This document shows, in pieces, positions 36,237 through 48,687 of a DNA stretch of 64,000 nt (positions are counted from its first letter, which is position 1; each line of letters opens with the position of its first letter). The stretch comes from Scenedesmus sp. ARA3 (taxonomy: Eukaryota > Chlorophyta > Chlorophyceae > Sphaeropleales > Scenedesmaceae): the NCBI GenBank assembly GCA_004335835.1, contig RWJK01000253.1, positions 23,793 through 87,792 of the forward strand, given 5' to 3'. Position numbers and translations under genes: made by a program. The notes beneath the pieces were generated by a model. That model saw only the letters and a program-made list of their open reading frames with translations. It was not told where the DNA came from and ran no database searches.

Positions 36237-37939
36237 GCAGCCCAGCAGGTTCTGAGGCGGCTGCAGCAGCAGCCGGTGGCGAGCTCTCGCAGGCGCTGCT
36301 GTTTGAGGTCACCTATGAGGCCCCTACGCTGCGCAAGTCCACGCGTGAGCGCATGGAGGTAGCCCACAAGGAGCGCACAGAGCGTGAGCAGCAGGCCAAG
36401 GCCACCCGGCGGCCCCAGAAGCAGGCAGACTACAGGGTGATGTCGCAGGCGGAGCTGCTGGCAGAGGCAGCACGCACAGAGCTGGAGAACCTGGCTTCGC
36501 TGAAGCAGCTGCTGGCGCAGGAAGAGGAGACCAAGCGCAAGGCCAACATCAAGAAGCAGCGCTTTGGCGGGCCTATGGTCAAGCTGCGCAGCAGGGCCAT
36601 TGAAGTGCTGCTGCCGCCTGAGCTGCTGCCTGCAGCAACATTGCCCGGCCAGCTGGCCAGCATGCAGCAGCAAGAGGGAGGCAGCTCAGTGGCAGCAGTA
36701 GCAGCAGCAGCACCAGCAGCAGCAGCTGATGGCCTGCCAGACGCTGCTGCCGCAGCAGCACCGGCTGCAGATCTTGTTGGCACCGGCCTGGCCGGCTCTG
36801 GCACAGCAGGAGATGTGGTAATGGAGGACTCAGCAGCAACAGCTGCTGCGCCTGCTGGTGTGGCTGCTGCTGCTGCTGCTGCTGCTGGCAGTGTAGCTCA
36901 TGCAGCTGGGCAGCAGGCGGCTGCAGATGCAGCTGCACCTGCAAGCCATGGAGAAGCTACAGCAGAAGTAGCAGCAGGCGGGGTAGGGCCAGCAGAAGCA
37001 GGCGCAGCCACCCCGGCTGATGGTGCAATCAGTGCACCAGCACCGGCAGCAGGGGAAGCTGGTGCTGCGGCACAACCGGCAACAGGTGCAGTGGTTGAGG
37101 CAGCTGCAGATGCAGCAGATCAACCTGAAGCAGCAGCAGCAGCAGTTAACACTCCTGCTGCTGCAGGTGATGCAGGTCAAGCAGTAGCAGAACCCGGTGG
37201 TGATGTGCTGATGGAGGATGCAGAGCCTCAAGCAGCAACAGCAGCAGCAGCAGCAGCAGGGGCACCTGCCCTAACAGCAGAGCCTGCGGCTGTACAGCCA
37301 TCAGCAGGTGCAGTTGCAGATGCAGCTGCTGCATCGCCTGATGAGCTGCAAACAGCAGCAGCTGCTGAGGCAGCTGCACAGCAACAGCAGCAGCCGCAGG
37401 AGCTGCAGCCGCTGCCGCAGCAGCCCACTGGGCCTACACTAGTCAAGCAGGAGCTGACAACGCTGCAGTGCTATGGCATGAAGCCGCCCAAGTGGCTGCT
37501 GCCGCAACGTGTGCGGCCGCCGCCGCCCAAGCCTCTGTGTGCCATCACCGGCGTGCCTGCGCAGTACCGGGACCCCCTCACTGGGCACTACTACGCCTCG
37601 GCAGACGCGTTCAGGGAGCTACGCAGGCGGCTGGGACAGCCACTGCCTGATGCACACAAGCGCAGGCGGTCAGCAGCAGCAGACGGCGCAGCAGACGCGC
37701 TAGGCTTGGATGGAGCAGCAGCTGCTGCTGCAGGCGGGGGCGGTGCTGCTGGTGCGCTGGGTGGCTTCCCGCCAGCGCAGGAGAAGCTGCTGGCGCTGCT
37801 GCAGCAGCAGGTGCAGCAGCACCAGGCTGCAGCTGCCAGCAAGGGGCGCAGCAAGGGAGCATACCAGCAGCCTGCAGTACCAGATGAAGTGGCGTCGCTG
37901 GTGCTGAATGTTTCTCGCATGGTTCACGGCGGCAGCTGA
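35876..37939 (+). CDS. VPS72: YL1/VPS72 (SWC2) subunit of the SWR1 chromatin remodeller
   Basis: Binds the H2A.Z-H2B dimer for SWR1-catalysed histone exchange in the nucleus. Single uninterrupted exon, 687 residues, ATG at 35876-35878. The N-terminal YL1 region opens with RSTRGKRM and then NEFWQQEFFAEDERDADY, followed by an acidic block DSDFFESESEDDDDEEAEL, the H2A.Z-binding type of motif. Residues ~145-245 hold the conserved RKSTRERMEVAHKERTEREQ helix. The YL1-C domain at ~530-590 reads GMKPPKWLLPQ, then CAITGVPAQYRDPLTGHYYA. Between ~255 and ~525 lies an Ala-dominated low-complexity insert with scattered acidic residues (e.g. DVLMEDAEPQ), making the protein nearly twice the usual ~360 residues. 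It is unusual here for having no intron. Confidence 0.93.
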
Positions 37940-38881
37940 TGATGGGCAGTGCTATGGCTTGTCCCGCACATGCATGCTGTGCTGTAGTCATTTTCGTCTG
38001 GGGATTGATCATGCCAACAGAGCTCTGCTGCATGTCCCCAGATGCATGCATGCAGTGCTGTGTCACGGTTTGTGTGTTACACGACTGTGTCATTGTATGT
38101 CCAGGCCCGGCCTGGGGGCCCCACCCAGCCGCAGCGTGCGAGGTGCGTGTTGGCAGGCTGTGGTCCAGCAGTTGATGTAAAGGTCACCGTTTGATGATGC
38201 GGCTGCTGCCTTGTCAGCGTGTTTTGCAGCCCTTCGCACATCAGGATTCTGAGATGTGCCAGCTGGCTGTGAATCAGCTATAGCAGCCAGTGGTAGGTCA
38301 ACCCTGGGCGTTGACCTAGCAGGAAGTGCAGTTTCTCTCTGTAGGTGTTTGCGCTCCAGGACAGTCGTACTTCTCACTATTCAGCTTCCGTCGGCACTTT
38401 TGGCCAGACAAAGCCGCTACTGCGCGCCTGCACCTTGTGTGCCAGGTAGGCAAGGTGCAGCCCACCACAGGAGCCCACCACTGCTTCGAGTCATAGCTCT
38501 GCCGCCCGAAAGACCTGTAACAGCCATTAAAACGTTTTAGCATTACGTACTTGGCGGTTAAAGTTCTCAGCGAAAGACACTGCAGCGAACTAGGTTTGCA
38601 AATCGTCGGTGGTTTGCTCTAACTTTGTCATTCTGTAGCAGCCAGGAACCGGGCCATTAGCCGTAACAACACTTTCTCAGACTGCCTCACACACGGGAAG
38701 CAACGTTGTTCGCTTTCGTTTACCTGCCTAACAAACTACAGAACATCGTGGTGTCCTACCAATTCACGCTACACTAAAAGCTTGATTTCCTTGACGTGGG
38801 TGCCGACAGAGTGCTTTTCAGCAAAGTTTTCAACGAGCACGCCAGCTAGGCGTCGAAAGCTGACCTGCTGCAGCAGCGAAC
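37940..38881. other. 3'UTR of VPS72 and promoter of PSMD10
   Basis: No supported exon. Plus-strand TGTAA signals at 38176-38180 and 38516-38520 could end the VPS72 transcript. The remaining ~350 bases before ATG 38882 are the PSMD10 promoter and 5'UTR, visibly more AT-rich than the surroundings. Confidence 0.5.
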
Positions 38882-40277
38882 ATGTTCGAGGCAGCAGGAC
38901 ATGCGCGTGAAGGGGATGTAGCCTACTTCAAGGCTTTGACGCCTGCTGAGCTTTCTAGCTTGATTGTGGGGCGGGATGAGGACGGGCGGACCCTTTTTCA
39001 CACAGCAGCGGCAAACGGCCACCTGGAGCTGCTGGACCTGCTGGCAGGCTCAGGAGCAACCAAGGTGGCAGAAAAGCAGGACGATGAGGTAGGATGGCTT
39101 CATGGGCGCTTGCATGATTACAGGCTGCTTGTGTGCTTGCATGCAACCATCCAGTACTGCTTTGGTGGTTACCTGCAAGCTGCTGCCCTGCTGATATGCT
39201 TGCCTGATCCTCGCAGGGCTGGACCCCTCTGCATTCAGCAGTGAGCTCGGGGCGGGAGAAGGTCGTGGCAGCACTGCTGACGTATGGCGTCTGCCCTGAC
39301 ACTTCAAACAGCAGGGGCCAAACAGCGCTGCACTATGCAGTGAGTGGCTTCGCGATCTTCATTTGCTGCGAATTACATAATCACATTATGTCAGTGTACC
39401 TTCAGCAGGCGAAGCAAGCATCTTTCTGCAGCACAGAAAGGCTTTGGGCATGCTTCATGCAGGAGTGTCATGCAGGACTGCCAAAACCATGCTGCAGCTG
39501 TGCTGCTGGCAGTTCATTTTGGTTTTGCTGGGCACTGCATGGCAAATAAACTATTCCTTCAGCTAGGCTCGGCAACTGCGCCCCCAACAGATCACACACA
39601 AATGGACTGTTAATAGCAATCCTGCTGCTTCTGCTGCTGTAACTGTGCAGGCCAGCAAAGGCTTCGTCAGCATAATGCGGCTCTTGATCAAGGCAGGCGC
39701 CAAGGTGAACGCCAAGGACAAGACTGGCAGCACGCCGCTGCACCGTGCAGCCAGCGCTGGCAAGTACGACACTGCTGTGGTGCTGGTGGAGGAGGGCCAC
39801 GCACGGCTGGACAGCCACGACAAGACTGGCAGCACGCCGCTGCTGGTGGCAGTGTCCTGCAAGGAGGCCAATATCGCAGTCTACCTGGCTAGCAAGGGCG
39901 CAGACCTGGAGGTACGCCCGTACCACTGCAGCAAATGTGTGCTTCGGCAATGCAGGGAAAGCTGTGCCAAAGCTAAACCATACAATTATGTAGGGAAACG
40001 TTGTAGCTGTGTCACTGTTCGCAGTGCGGCTGCCTTGCTGGCTTGGCAGACTAGTGCTGTCGTGTGCTGCCGCACGCACCCTTTCGCTGGCTGAACAATG
40101 CACAAATGTCAGGCCCTGACGTCTGTTGCTGCTGCTGCTGCTTTGCATGCTTCACAGGCTGCCAACAAGGAGGGCGAGACACCCCTGGCACTTGCAGGCG
40201 AGCTTGCTGCAGCTCTGCAGGCAGCACGCGCAAGTGGCAGCGTCAGCAACGGCACTAATGGTGCTATGGAGCACTGA
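38882..40277 (+). CDS. PSMD10: Gankyrin / 26S proteasome assembly chaperone PSMD10
   Basis: Ankyrin-repeat chaperone (Nas6 in yeast) that binds the C-terminus of the Rpt3 ATPase during assembly of the proteasome base. Exons 38882-39088, 39217-39339, 39651-39911 and 40158-40277, all phase 0, give 236 residues; human gankyrin has 226. The ankyrin repeats run end to end: GRTLFHTAAANGHLELLDLL; GWTPLHSAVSSGREKVVAAL; GQTALHYAASKGFVSIMRLL; GSTPLHRAASAGKYDTAVVL; GSTPLLVAVSCKEANIAVYL; then the closing ANKEGETPLALA, which matches the gankyrin-type last repeat. Co-linearity over the full length favours gankyrin over a generic ankyrin protein, though generic ankyrin similarity is always a risk. Confidence 0.82.
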
Positions 40278-42173
40278 ACTGCAAGCGCTGTCTGAGAGCG
40301 TCTAGCTCTTGACACCCACCTTGTTTCTTGGTGTACAGCGTGTTATGTGTATCAGGTGTTTGCTCTCTTAGGCGGCTTGCCCTCTTAGGGCGGCTAGGTT
40401 GTCACCCTGCCTGGCAGGCTGTTTTGGCTTGTACTGCTAAGGCAGTGCTCCAGTTTCAGAAAGATAATGTTGCTGCAGGGATGTGGCGTTGTCGATGTGT
40501 TTGCATGCGTGCATTGCGTGCCTGCTTGTTGTGCGTCGGCATCTGGTTGTCAGTATGCGCTGCGGCAGTTGGCGTGCTTGCTGCGGGCCACTGTCTGCTG
40601 CTGATGCCTTGCTGCGACGCATACCGCGGTTGCATGTAAATAGTGTGCCTGCCTGCACCCCCTGCACTTGCAGGGAGGGGCAGGGTGAGATTCAGCATCT
40701 GTGCGAGCAGTGGCCAGGGCTCTGCGGTACTTGTGCATGCAGCTGTTGCAAGCATGTAGGGTCCGGCCATGGCGCCGCCGACGTGAGCGTGGTTTCATAG
40801 TGCTTGGGCGTGCTTGGGCGCGAGCTACCTGACAAAAGGTTATGTGGGTGATCTGTTGCAGCGTCAACACCCGGTTGCGCTGCGGGGCATGGGCATCGCT
40901 TGAGCGGCTTTTGGCATGCAGCCAGCTTACGTTCAGGAGTGCACACTGCTGTTTTTGAGTTGAGCATGGGCTGTGGGAGCGTCCCTTGTGCACAGGCTGT
41001 GCCGGGCGTTCACGGGGGACGGGTTACCTTTGCAATGGATGTACATAAGACTGGGATGGTCCGCAAACACAACATTCACCAGTGACACTACGGCAGATGC
41101 CACATGTTGCAACCAGCCCGTTCACACCTGACACACCTGACACAGCAGTGGCTTCGACCACGCTCGCTGTGGCATGGTCGCTTCCCCATGCTGTGTAGCT
41201 CCGCATGTGGCCTGCTGCAGTGGTGTCAGTTGGCAGGGCGACTCGTGTTGCCTCAGAGGGGCAACACTTGCACCATTTCTTTTTTGCAGCAATGGTATCA
41301 GTTAGGTGTGGGGTAGGAGCATGCCAGGCACATACGATGCACATGCTGGGACTGCAGTTGTTTGGTAGGAGGTTGACACATCAAGGTGGCTTGAATGTGA
41401 GCGCAACGCTTGCCTGAGCGCAGCCTGAGCAGCTTTCATCTGCACGCATGCAGCTGTGGTGTGCTGCTGGCTCCATTTCCACTCTCAACCCAGCTGCCAT
41501 GGCCAGTGCCTGGCTGGAAGTGCTGCGTTGCGTGCTTGGGCGCGGCGGCTTGTTTGTGACCTTGGTTTGCCTTCGCCGGGTAAGGGCCCTTGTCGGGCGC
41601 CATAAGCTAAGCGACACTGCGCATGTTGGGTATGCCCTAATCACGGCACACGAGGCTGGTGATCTCTGCTAGCCCGGCAGCTGCTGTTTTGGTGTGGTGC
41701 AGAGGCTGGCAAGGCCTCTGTGATCAGCAGAGCAGCGTTGACTGTTTGCTTTGTCAAGTGTACGTAAAAGTAGAAGGGACAAACTGCGAGGGCAGCATGC
41801 ATGATACCCTGCATAAGTGTTTACAAGTACTGCATCGCACTGCTGGATCCGCACGGCATGCCATGTGGGCATACATGTACATGGCCTCCATATCCACAAT
41901 TTGCTGTTATGATGCCAGCTGTGGATGCAGGTGGCATGTTGCGCTTAGGCACATTGATTATTGTTTACAAGCACAGAAGCGTCTGATGTTGCTTTGACTG
42001 TAACTTTCTGATCCACTTGTTGTGCATGAGCAAGCGCTGGACACGTCCAGGGTTGTTACGTGTGGTTTCATGTTTTGGCATGACAGAATGAGGTGCTTTG
42101 CTCAAATGCATAGTGTGTGCCTGCCTCGTTGCTGTTCGACTTCGTGGACTTGTAGTACTTCAAATTGACAAAC
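40278..42173. other. 3'UTR of PSMD10 and long 5' region of the SWIB gene; no gene recognised
   Basis: A TGTAA at 40635-40639 probably ends the PSMD10 transcript. From there to ATG 42174 about 1.5 kb shows no ORF with splice support or family similarity on either strand. It is rich in TGC-type words but has no clear repeat array. Confidence 0.4.
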
Positions 42174-44512
42174 ATGGAGCCGGATGTCAAACACGAGCAG
42201 CCAGCTGAAGGGGAGCAGCAGCAGCAGCAAGATATGATAGCCGAGCCAGCGGAGGTGACGCAGCAAGAGGAGGTCAAAGAGGAGACGGATGCCGAAGTTA
42301 AAGAAGAGAATGCTCCCAGAGAAGTTACAGACGATGAACTGCGGGAGAGGCTGCTGCAGATGCTACAGGAGAGCGACCTGTCGACAGTCACAGGTGTGGA
42401 AGCCGTTGCACTCTTCCAGACTCCGTGAGGACACCAGCTTGTTCACAGGTATACATCATTGGCTATTTGCAGAAAAGATGCTGCGTAAGCAGCTGGAGGA
42501 GCAGCTGGGCGTGAAGCTGGCGGACAAGAAGCAGCTGATACGGCAGGAGGTGGGTGCAGCAGCAGTAGCACGGCACTGGACTGGGATTGGCAGGCATGCG
42601 GGCTACACACTAGCAGTCTGTGCAAGGATGTCAACGGCTGCCAAGCTGGCGCGAAATTTCATACATTGCTGTGCAGGTGATGGCTTTCCTTGCCAAGCAG
42701 CAGCAGGATCAGGACGGGGGGCAAGACGGCGATGGTGAAGCAGATGAGCAGGAAGGAGAAGGGGAGGAGGACGAGGAAGAGCAGGAGGAGAAGTGAGTGC
42801 TGCGTGCTCTTGTAACAGCTGCAGTTGCACCACCAGCAGATGTGCAACTGAACATGTGCAACTGCTGTGCTGTGGAAGTGGCCAGCCGCAGCACTTGCAG
42901 AATCGCTAGGTTTTTTAACCAGCACTGAGCTCACTGCATGAGTTTGCACTGTAAATAGCCTGTTGTCTGGTATTGCTGGCCTGGGCCTTGTTTGTCCACT
43001 CCTGTTGCATGCTGCCGACCTGCGCGCGCTCCTGCAAGCAGGCCACGCAAGCGGCGCAACAACAGCCACCTGGGCAGTGTGCTGTCGGAGCCCATGCAGG
43101 CGTTCCTGGGTGCAGAGAGCATGCCACGCACGCAGGTGGTGAAGGCCATCTGGGACTACATCAAGGCAAACAACCTGCAGGTGGGGTCAGGGGCTGCAGC
43201 GCAAGCTGAGGGCTGCTGCGCACGGCAGCAGATGCAGGACAGCAGATGCACCGTCTTGTCAGCATGGGTTGAGACATGCAGTGGCTTGCCAGCAACTGGT
43301 GTAACAATGTTCTGCTGGTGAGCGAAGCAAGAATGGTAGTGGCACAGGGTAGCAAGCGCAGCGGGACCTGCTGTGCTGCTGGCGGTGGCCAACTGCATAT
43401 GCTGCCCTGCCCCTAAGCTTGCAGCTGCGCTATGCTTGTTGCTGCACCTCCATTATTTATGTGGATGCTCTGCTGCGCTGGTTGCTTGCAGGACCCCAAG
43501 GACAAGCGCAGCATCATCCCTGATGCGAAGCTGGGCACCATCCTCACGGCGCCAGTGACGATGTTCAGCATGAACAAGCAGATCTCGAAGCACGTCTTCA
43601 ACAGAGGTGCGTTGCGCAGCAACAATGACGCCTGTGTGTGTACTGACTGAATGTGTGGCCATGCAAGCTGAGGGTGCAACAGCGCCTGCCAGTGCCCATC
43701 GCAGGACATGCACGCCCTGGGCAGCGTCCTGATGCTCTTCCACAAATACGGCCGGCAGGTCTGTGGTTAGTGCAGGAGCATCTGCTGGTCAGTTAGCGTT
43801 CGTGGGTAGTGCTACAGTCACCACCGCCGATCGCATTGTTCCTGTTCCTGGTTGTCCACGCAGACTCCATCATGGCTGCTGGCAGCGACGACGACGACGA
43901 TGATGATGCAGAGCAGCAGCCAGCCAAGAAGGCGCGCAACAGCAGCGGCAGCGGCGGCGCAAGCGCCAGCAAACCCAAGCCGAAGCCGCGGGCCAAGTCC
44001 GCAGGCAGCGAGGGTGGCGAGAAGGTGCTCAAGGGCTTTGCCAAGCCGCAGCGCATCTCTGAGGAGCTGGCTGCGGTGACGGGGCAGCCGGAGATGAGCC
44101 GCGGCACGCTCATGAAGTGGCTGTTTGCGTACATCAAGGAGAAGGACCTCTACGTGAGTGCGGGCTGCAGCTAGTGCTGTAATAGCAAAAGGGGTTTGGT
44201 TACGGCTTACTGTGAGCCAAGTGCTGTGGGGCCGAGTAGTCTGGGGCATGGGTGCCATACTCAGCTGTGGCGCGCGTGGATGGTTCATGCACAATCAAAT
44301 ACATGCACCAGCTGTACTGCACTACTCTCAGGCAGCATGGAATTCCAGACATGGTAAACACGTAATCTATCTTGTCTGTCGAATTGCATGTGCAGGACCC
44401 CTCGAACAAGCGCTTCGTCATTGCCGACGATGCGCTGCAGAAGCTGACGGGTGAGAAGCGCTTCATGGCCTTTGGCGCGCAGAAGCTCTTCGGCAAGCAC
44501 TTCCCCAAGTGA
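42174..44512 (+). CDS. DEK-C / tandem SWIB-MDM2 domain protein
   Basis: Exons 42174-42393, 42473-42549, 42677-42792, 43042-43180, 43492-43606, 43705-43758, 43864-44153, 44396-44512; phases close, giving 375 residues. The acidic N-terminus leads into a DEK-C-like helical domain (DDELRERLLQMLQESDLSTV, then MLRKQLEEQLGVKL). After a Glu/Asp-rich linker and the basic KPRKRR comes SWIB domain 1 (PRTQVVKAIWDYIKANNLQD, then MFSMNKQISKHV). A second acidic/basic linker leads to SWIB domain 2 (SRGTLMKWLFAYIKEKDLYD, then FGAQKLFGKHFPK) at the very end. The same layout occurs in plant SWIB/BAF60b-type nuclear proteins thought to act in chromatin or transcription. The 54-base exon 6 is a multiple of three and encodes an unconserved linker, so it could be skipped without a frameshift. 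Confidence 0.88.
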
Positions 44513-46384
44513 GCTGCTGCTGCAGCACATGGCCAGCGCGCGCCAGAGCCGCATGCGGCCGCTGCAAGCATTGTCTGCACAGCTGCTTGCCTGGGCGCGC
44601 GTGTGGCGCTTGAGCAGTGTGGTGTTTGTGCTGTTTTGGGGTATCGTGAATTTAATGGCCTGGCATTGTGGTTGTGTGTTTGTCAGTTGTAGGAGGGTTG
44701 TGTTTGGGGGGTCTCAGTGTTACCTCACACTCTACGCACGGTTTTGACGCTGCGTTGGCAGCTTTTCTGTGGACAGGTACCTATTATGTCGAGCCTGGGG
44801 CTGCAAAAACTACTTAGACCGGGTGTGTTTGCTCTACGCCGAAACTGCCTGGCGTTATGAATGAGAGGGGTGACGTGTTACATGTTGGTGAGGCCATGCC
44901 AGCACCAGCACATGACCGCGTGGGGTGCTTGGTGCTTCGTGCTTTGCCGTTGAATGTTATCTTTTATCTTACCGGACATGCTGTACCTTGAGTGCATCAG
45001 GGCATAGCCATGGTATTCATGTGGCACGCTCCATATGTGTGACGTGCTGCGCTACGCTTGTTACCTGCAGTAATGCGCCCTGGCTGCTGTGGCTGCTGCC
45101 ATGACTGCTGATGTGTAAGGTTGCTTGGTGGCTGCATCATGAGGTCTGTAGAGGTCAAGTTCTGTTGCGCTGTGTGGTCGAATTGCTCGAGTTTCATGGA
45201 GAACGGCCGAACAGGGCATGTGTCACCAGCGCCGCGCTGGTTGCGGCAACCCACATGTGTGTGGGATCCTTGTTGTTTATGCTCGTCAGCACAAGTGCTG
45301 CATGTGAACCGTCGTACTGGCTGCGGCATGCCGGCGAGCATTGTGCATGTCGCAGTGCAGCACGTGTGCACTACGTTTAGGCGTGTCGGCCCCTGCCAGC
45401 CTCTCCTTGGGGTGTGTGGCCAAGTGCTTGCTGATGGGCACTCATGTTTATACGGCAGTGACGCATGCACCTGGAGCACTTGTCAGGTCGGACCCTGCAG
45501 TGCCGTTCTTACAGGGGCCAGTTGCCATACAGGTTCATCGCTGCTGGGGCATGTGTGGAAGGGCGGTGTGTAAGGGCAAGGTGCAGCATGCACTTGATGG
45601 TGCGGTTGCAGCGTGAGAGGCAGCTGGTGCGTTGCATGCCTGCTCCTTCTTCACGCAGCTGGTGCGCTGTCTACGTAGCAGGCTGGTGGGGCCGCTCATG
45701 ATGCGCCGCTTGTGTTGTGAGCTAGTGCTGTGAAGGGTTGATGCAAAGATTGCAACCGGATGCACGCAAGCAGTACAGTACTGTACACTAGTGTTGTACA
45801 CTCAGGCTGGTAGTGTGCTGATTGTAACATCTTACAAGTGAATAAGTGCACATATGGGTGCTCTGCATTGGGGAAGCTATTATGGCAAGCCGGCACTGGA
45901 ATACATCATGGCAGCTCACCAGCCAAAACGTGAGCTGCTAGTATTCAAGAATCTCAAATTATTATGGCAACAGCTGACGGCACACACCCATCATGTGGCC
46001 ATACTGCACACAATAATAACAGCAACACCCTGCTGCAGGGCCGACAGCCTGCAACGCCATGTGGCAAAGTTTTCTGCAAGCAGCTGCACGCCTGCTGGAT
46101 CCAGACAGCAGTTGGCCGTTCCAAGAATTGGCGATGCCTGGTGGCTCAAGATGACAGCAAGCCAATAATGCTGGCTGTGCAGCAAGTGCTTCGTCAGCGC
46201 TACAGCACTACAGCATTGCTGTGCACACATGTGCAAACAAAATACAGCATTGTCATGTGCAACTGCTACATTGGACAACGCCTCCATCATTGTGCTGTGC
46301 ATAGATGGCCTTCTTCACTTGCCGTGCGATCACGCGCGCACCCAGGCTCAGCAGTACTGACCTCATCCGCATGCACTGGGCCTC
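44513..46384. other. Convergent 3'UTRs of the SWIB gene (+) and the carboxypeptidase gene (-)
   Basis: No supported exon. Plus-strand TGTAA occurs at 45114-45118, 45569-45573 and 45823-45827. A minus-strand TGTAA (TTACA, 45832-45836) lies just beyond the last of these, so the two transcripts may meet near 45830. Confidence 0.5.
45823..45836. terminator. Opposed poly(A) signals
   Basis: TGTAA on the plus strand at 45823-45827 and TTACA (TGTAA on minus) at 45832-45836 are four bases apart. They form a compact two-way transcript end between convergent genes. Confidence 0.45.
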
Positions 46385-48654
46385 TCACACTGCAGCAGTA
46401 GCTGCCTGCTGCGCTGCTGCAACATGCCGCTGCGCTTGCTGTGCTGCCTCTGGCGCAAAGTCGCTGTCCCCCTCGGCCTTTGTGGACTCGATCCACGTCT
46501 CAATCATCTTCTGGGATACCACTGGCCTGTCATGCGGGACCTGCAGAGAAGCAGCAGCAGCACAAGTAGGTGGCAAGCGCACCAGGTTACGTCGACTCCA
46601 AAGTATGACGCGATGCTGAAGTGTGTTTGTGTCGGGAAAGTTGCTGCCAATGCTAACAGACAAGGGGCGCAACACTGCAGAGCAATGCAGGCTGCAAACT
46701 AGACATAACCGCTGCCTGCCTGCAGGCGCACGGCCATTGATCCCTGCTGTTGGTCTTGCTGCGTTACAAACGCACCATGTGTCCAGCGTTGCGGATGACC
46801 ACGTGTGTCAGCTTCTTGTGTGACTTGACGTAGCCCAGCACTGCCTGGCCGTACTCGGCATCACGCCAGAACCAGCGCTCAGTCTCGCTGAAGCCGCTGT
46901 GGCCAGGCCTGGCCAAAACAGTCCACCACCAGGCACAAACAGACACAGGCAGCAGCACCACGCGTCTGATAAGCATGGTACTTGATGACACGGCTGTCAC
47001 AAAATTGCAGCAGCAGATGATTCACACAAAGCATCCTGGTTGAGCCTGTTGCAACGTGCAGCACATGCAGCACATGCACAGGCAGACATGCAAGCAGTGC
47101 TTGCATCTTGCGACACGGCTGATCATTCCGTATTCAGCGTATGTACGCTGTGTTTGTGATACGATTAATCGGGTTCAGATCTGCATGCCATACATGCAGT
47201 CATACGCCGCTCACCACGCCAGCTTGCTGATCCACGCCTCATTTGAGGCCACGCCACACTCCGCGTCAAACTGGCCCTGGTACAGCAGCACGTGGCTGCG
47301 CTCCAGCAGGTCAGGTATGAGGTTAGCCACGCTCTTCATCACGTCATGGCCCATGATGCCGTCCACCACCTTGCTGCAGGCCTCATACACGATGTCCCTG
47401 CAGGGGTATGAAGGCAGGTGTTGCAGCAACGGAGCAGTGTGAGCAGGAGTGTGTGAGCACGGGTTGGGTGTTGCACTGGCAACACTGAGACTGCTTTGCA
47501 TTAGTGCAGTGATGATATCAAGCAGGACTGCGGGCCTGGCGGAGCACAGAGACCACTGCAACAGAGGTGGCCGCAACATGCTGGTTGTGCCAAATGACAG
47601 GCGCTGTTAAGCTGTCGGGCCCCAAGTGTTACACACACATGCCATAATCATGCTCAGCCGGCCTGGCGTCACTGCAGCACTCACTCGGGTGCATTGATGT
47701 TTGCCTTCACCGCAGGCATGTTGAGGTAACTGCCCACCCTGTCCTCAGCATCATAGCCCTTGTCGCGCCGGATGTCCTCCAGCGTTGGTGTGGCACTCGC
47801 ATTTGTGATGAATGCTAGCAGCTCATCGCTGCGCTTGCGCGCTGCGGTCCACTGCTTGTTGCGCACCAGCTCAACCACGTCTGTCTGAATCGCCTCTGCC
47901 TGCTGCCGCTGGCGGCTGTCGATCAGGCCCATGTTGTAGGCCACCTCTGCCTGCACCAGCGTCTGCTCCACAGCATCTGCGGGTCACATGCAGCCAGCAC
48001 ACAGGGGCGGAAAGCTAGGTTGCATCGCAGCGACAGCCGGCATGTACCAGGTCTCTGCGACAGGCACGGCTGTGAGCCGGACAGCCAGTCACGGGGGGGA
48101 TAATGACGCACCACAGCCGGCATAGACACAGACTGCCGGCTGACCTGCTGTTGCTGCAGAGTTGCACTACAGCCTTGCTCTGCTTTGCAGTGCCTGCAAG
48201 CCATCGCCAGTATGCTTATGTGCATTTGCTACTCCAGCTGCCATGTTACTGCGCACCGGTGAAGCCGTTTCCAATAGCCAGACCACCCAGCTTGAAGACA
48301 GGCGGCTCCACGTCTGCCGGCAGCGCGCGCGGCTTCTTCAGCAGGTGCGCGGTGCCGTCCGCAATGGCCTGTGCTTGCACGATGTAGTGCGAGATGCTGG
48401 GCACATACTTGCCAGCGTAGCTCTGCAGAGGGTGCAGACCAGGAAGAGTATGCATGAGGAGGCTGCTGGGTAGAGGGTGAGCAGCCAGGCGTAAGCACTG
48501 CTGGGTGGTCACTCAAGCGGAGCTGAAATACTCCTGCCAGTTCCTGTTGCAGCACATGGCGTTGCATACACGGCAGCATGGTATCAAAGCCAACTGCTGG
48601 AGGGCAGCAACAGCCCAGCTGCCATTTCATAGCTACAGCATTGCAGCATGCAGC

Positions 48655-48687
<33 letters not shown>

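Noticed and set aside
41448..41672. Plus-strand ORF starting MASAWLEVLRC in the gap before the SWIB gene
   Set aside because: No splice context, no family resemblance, and Cys/Val/Arg-rich composition like other chance frames of this TGC-rich DNA.
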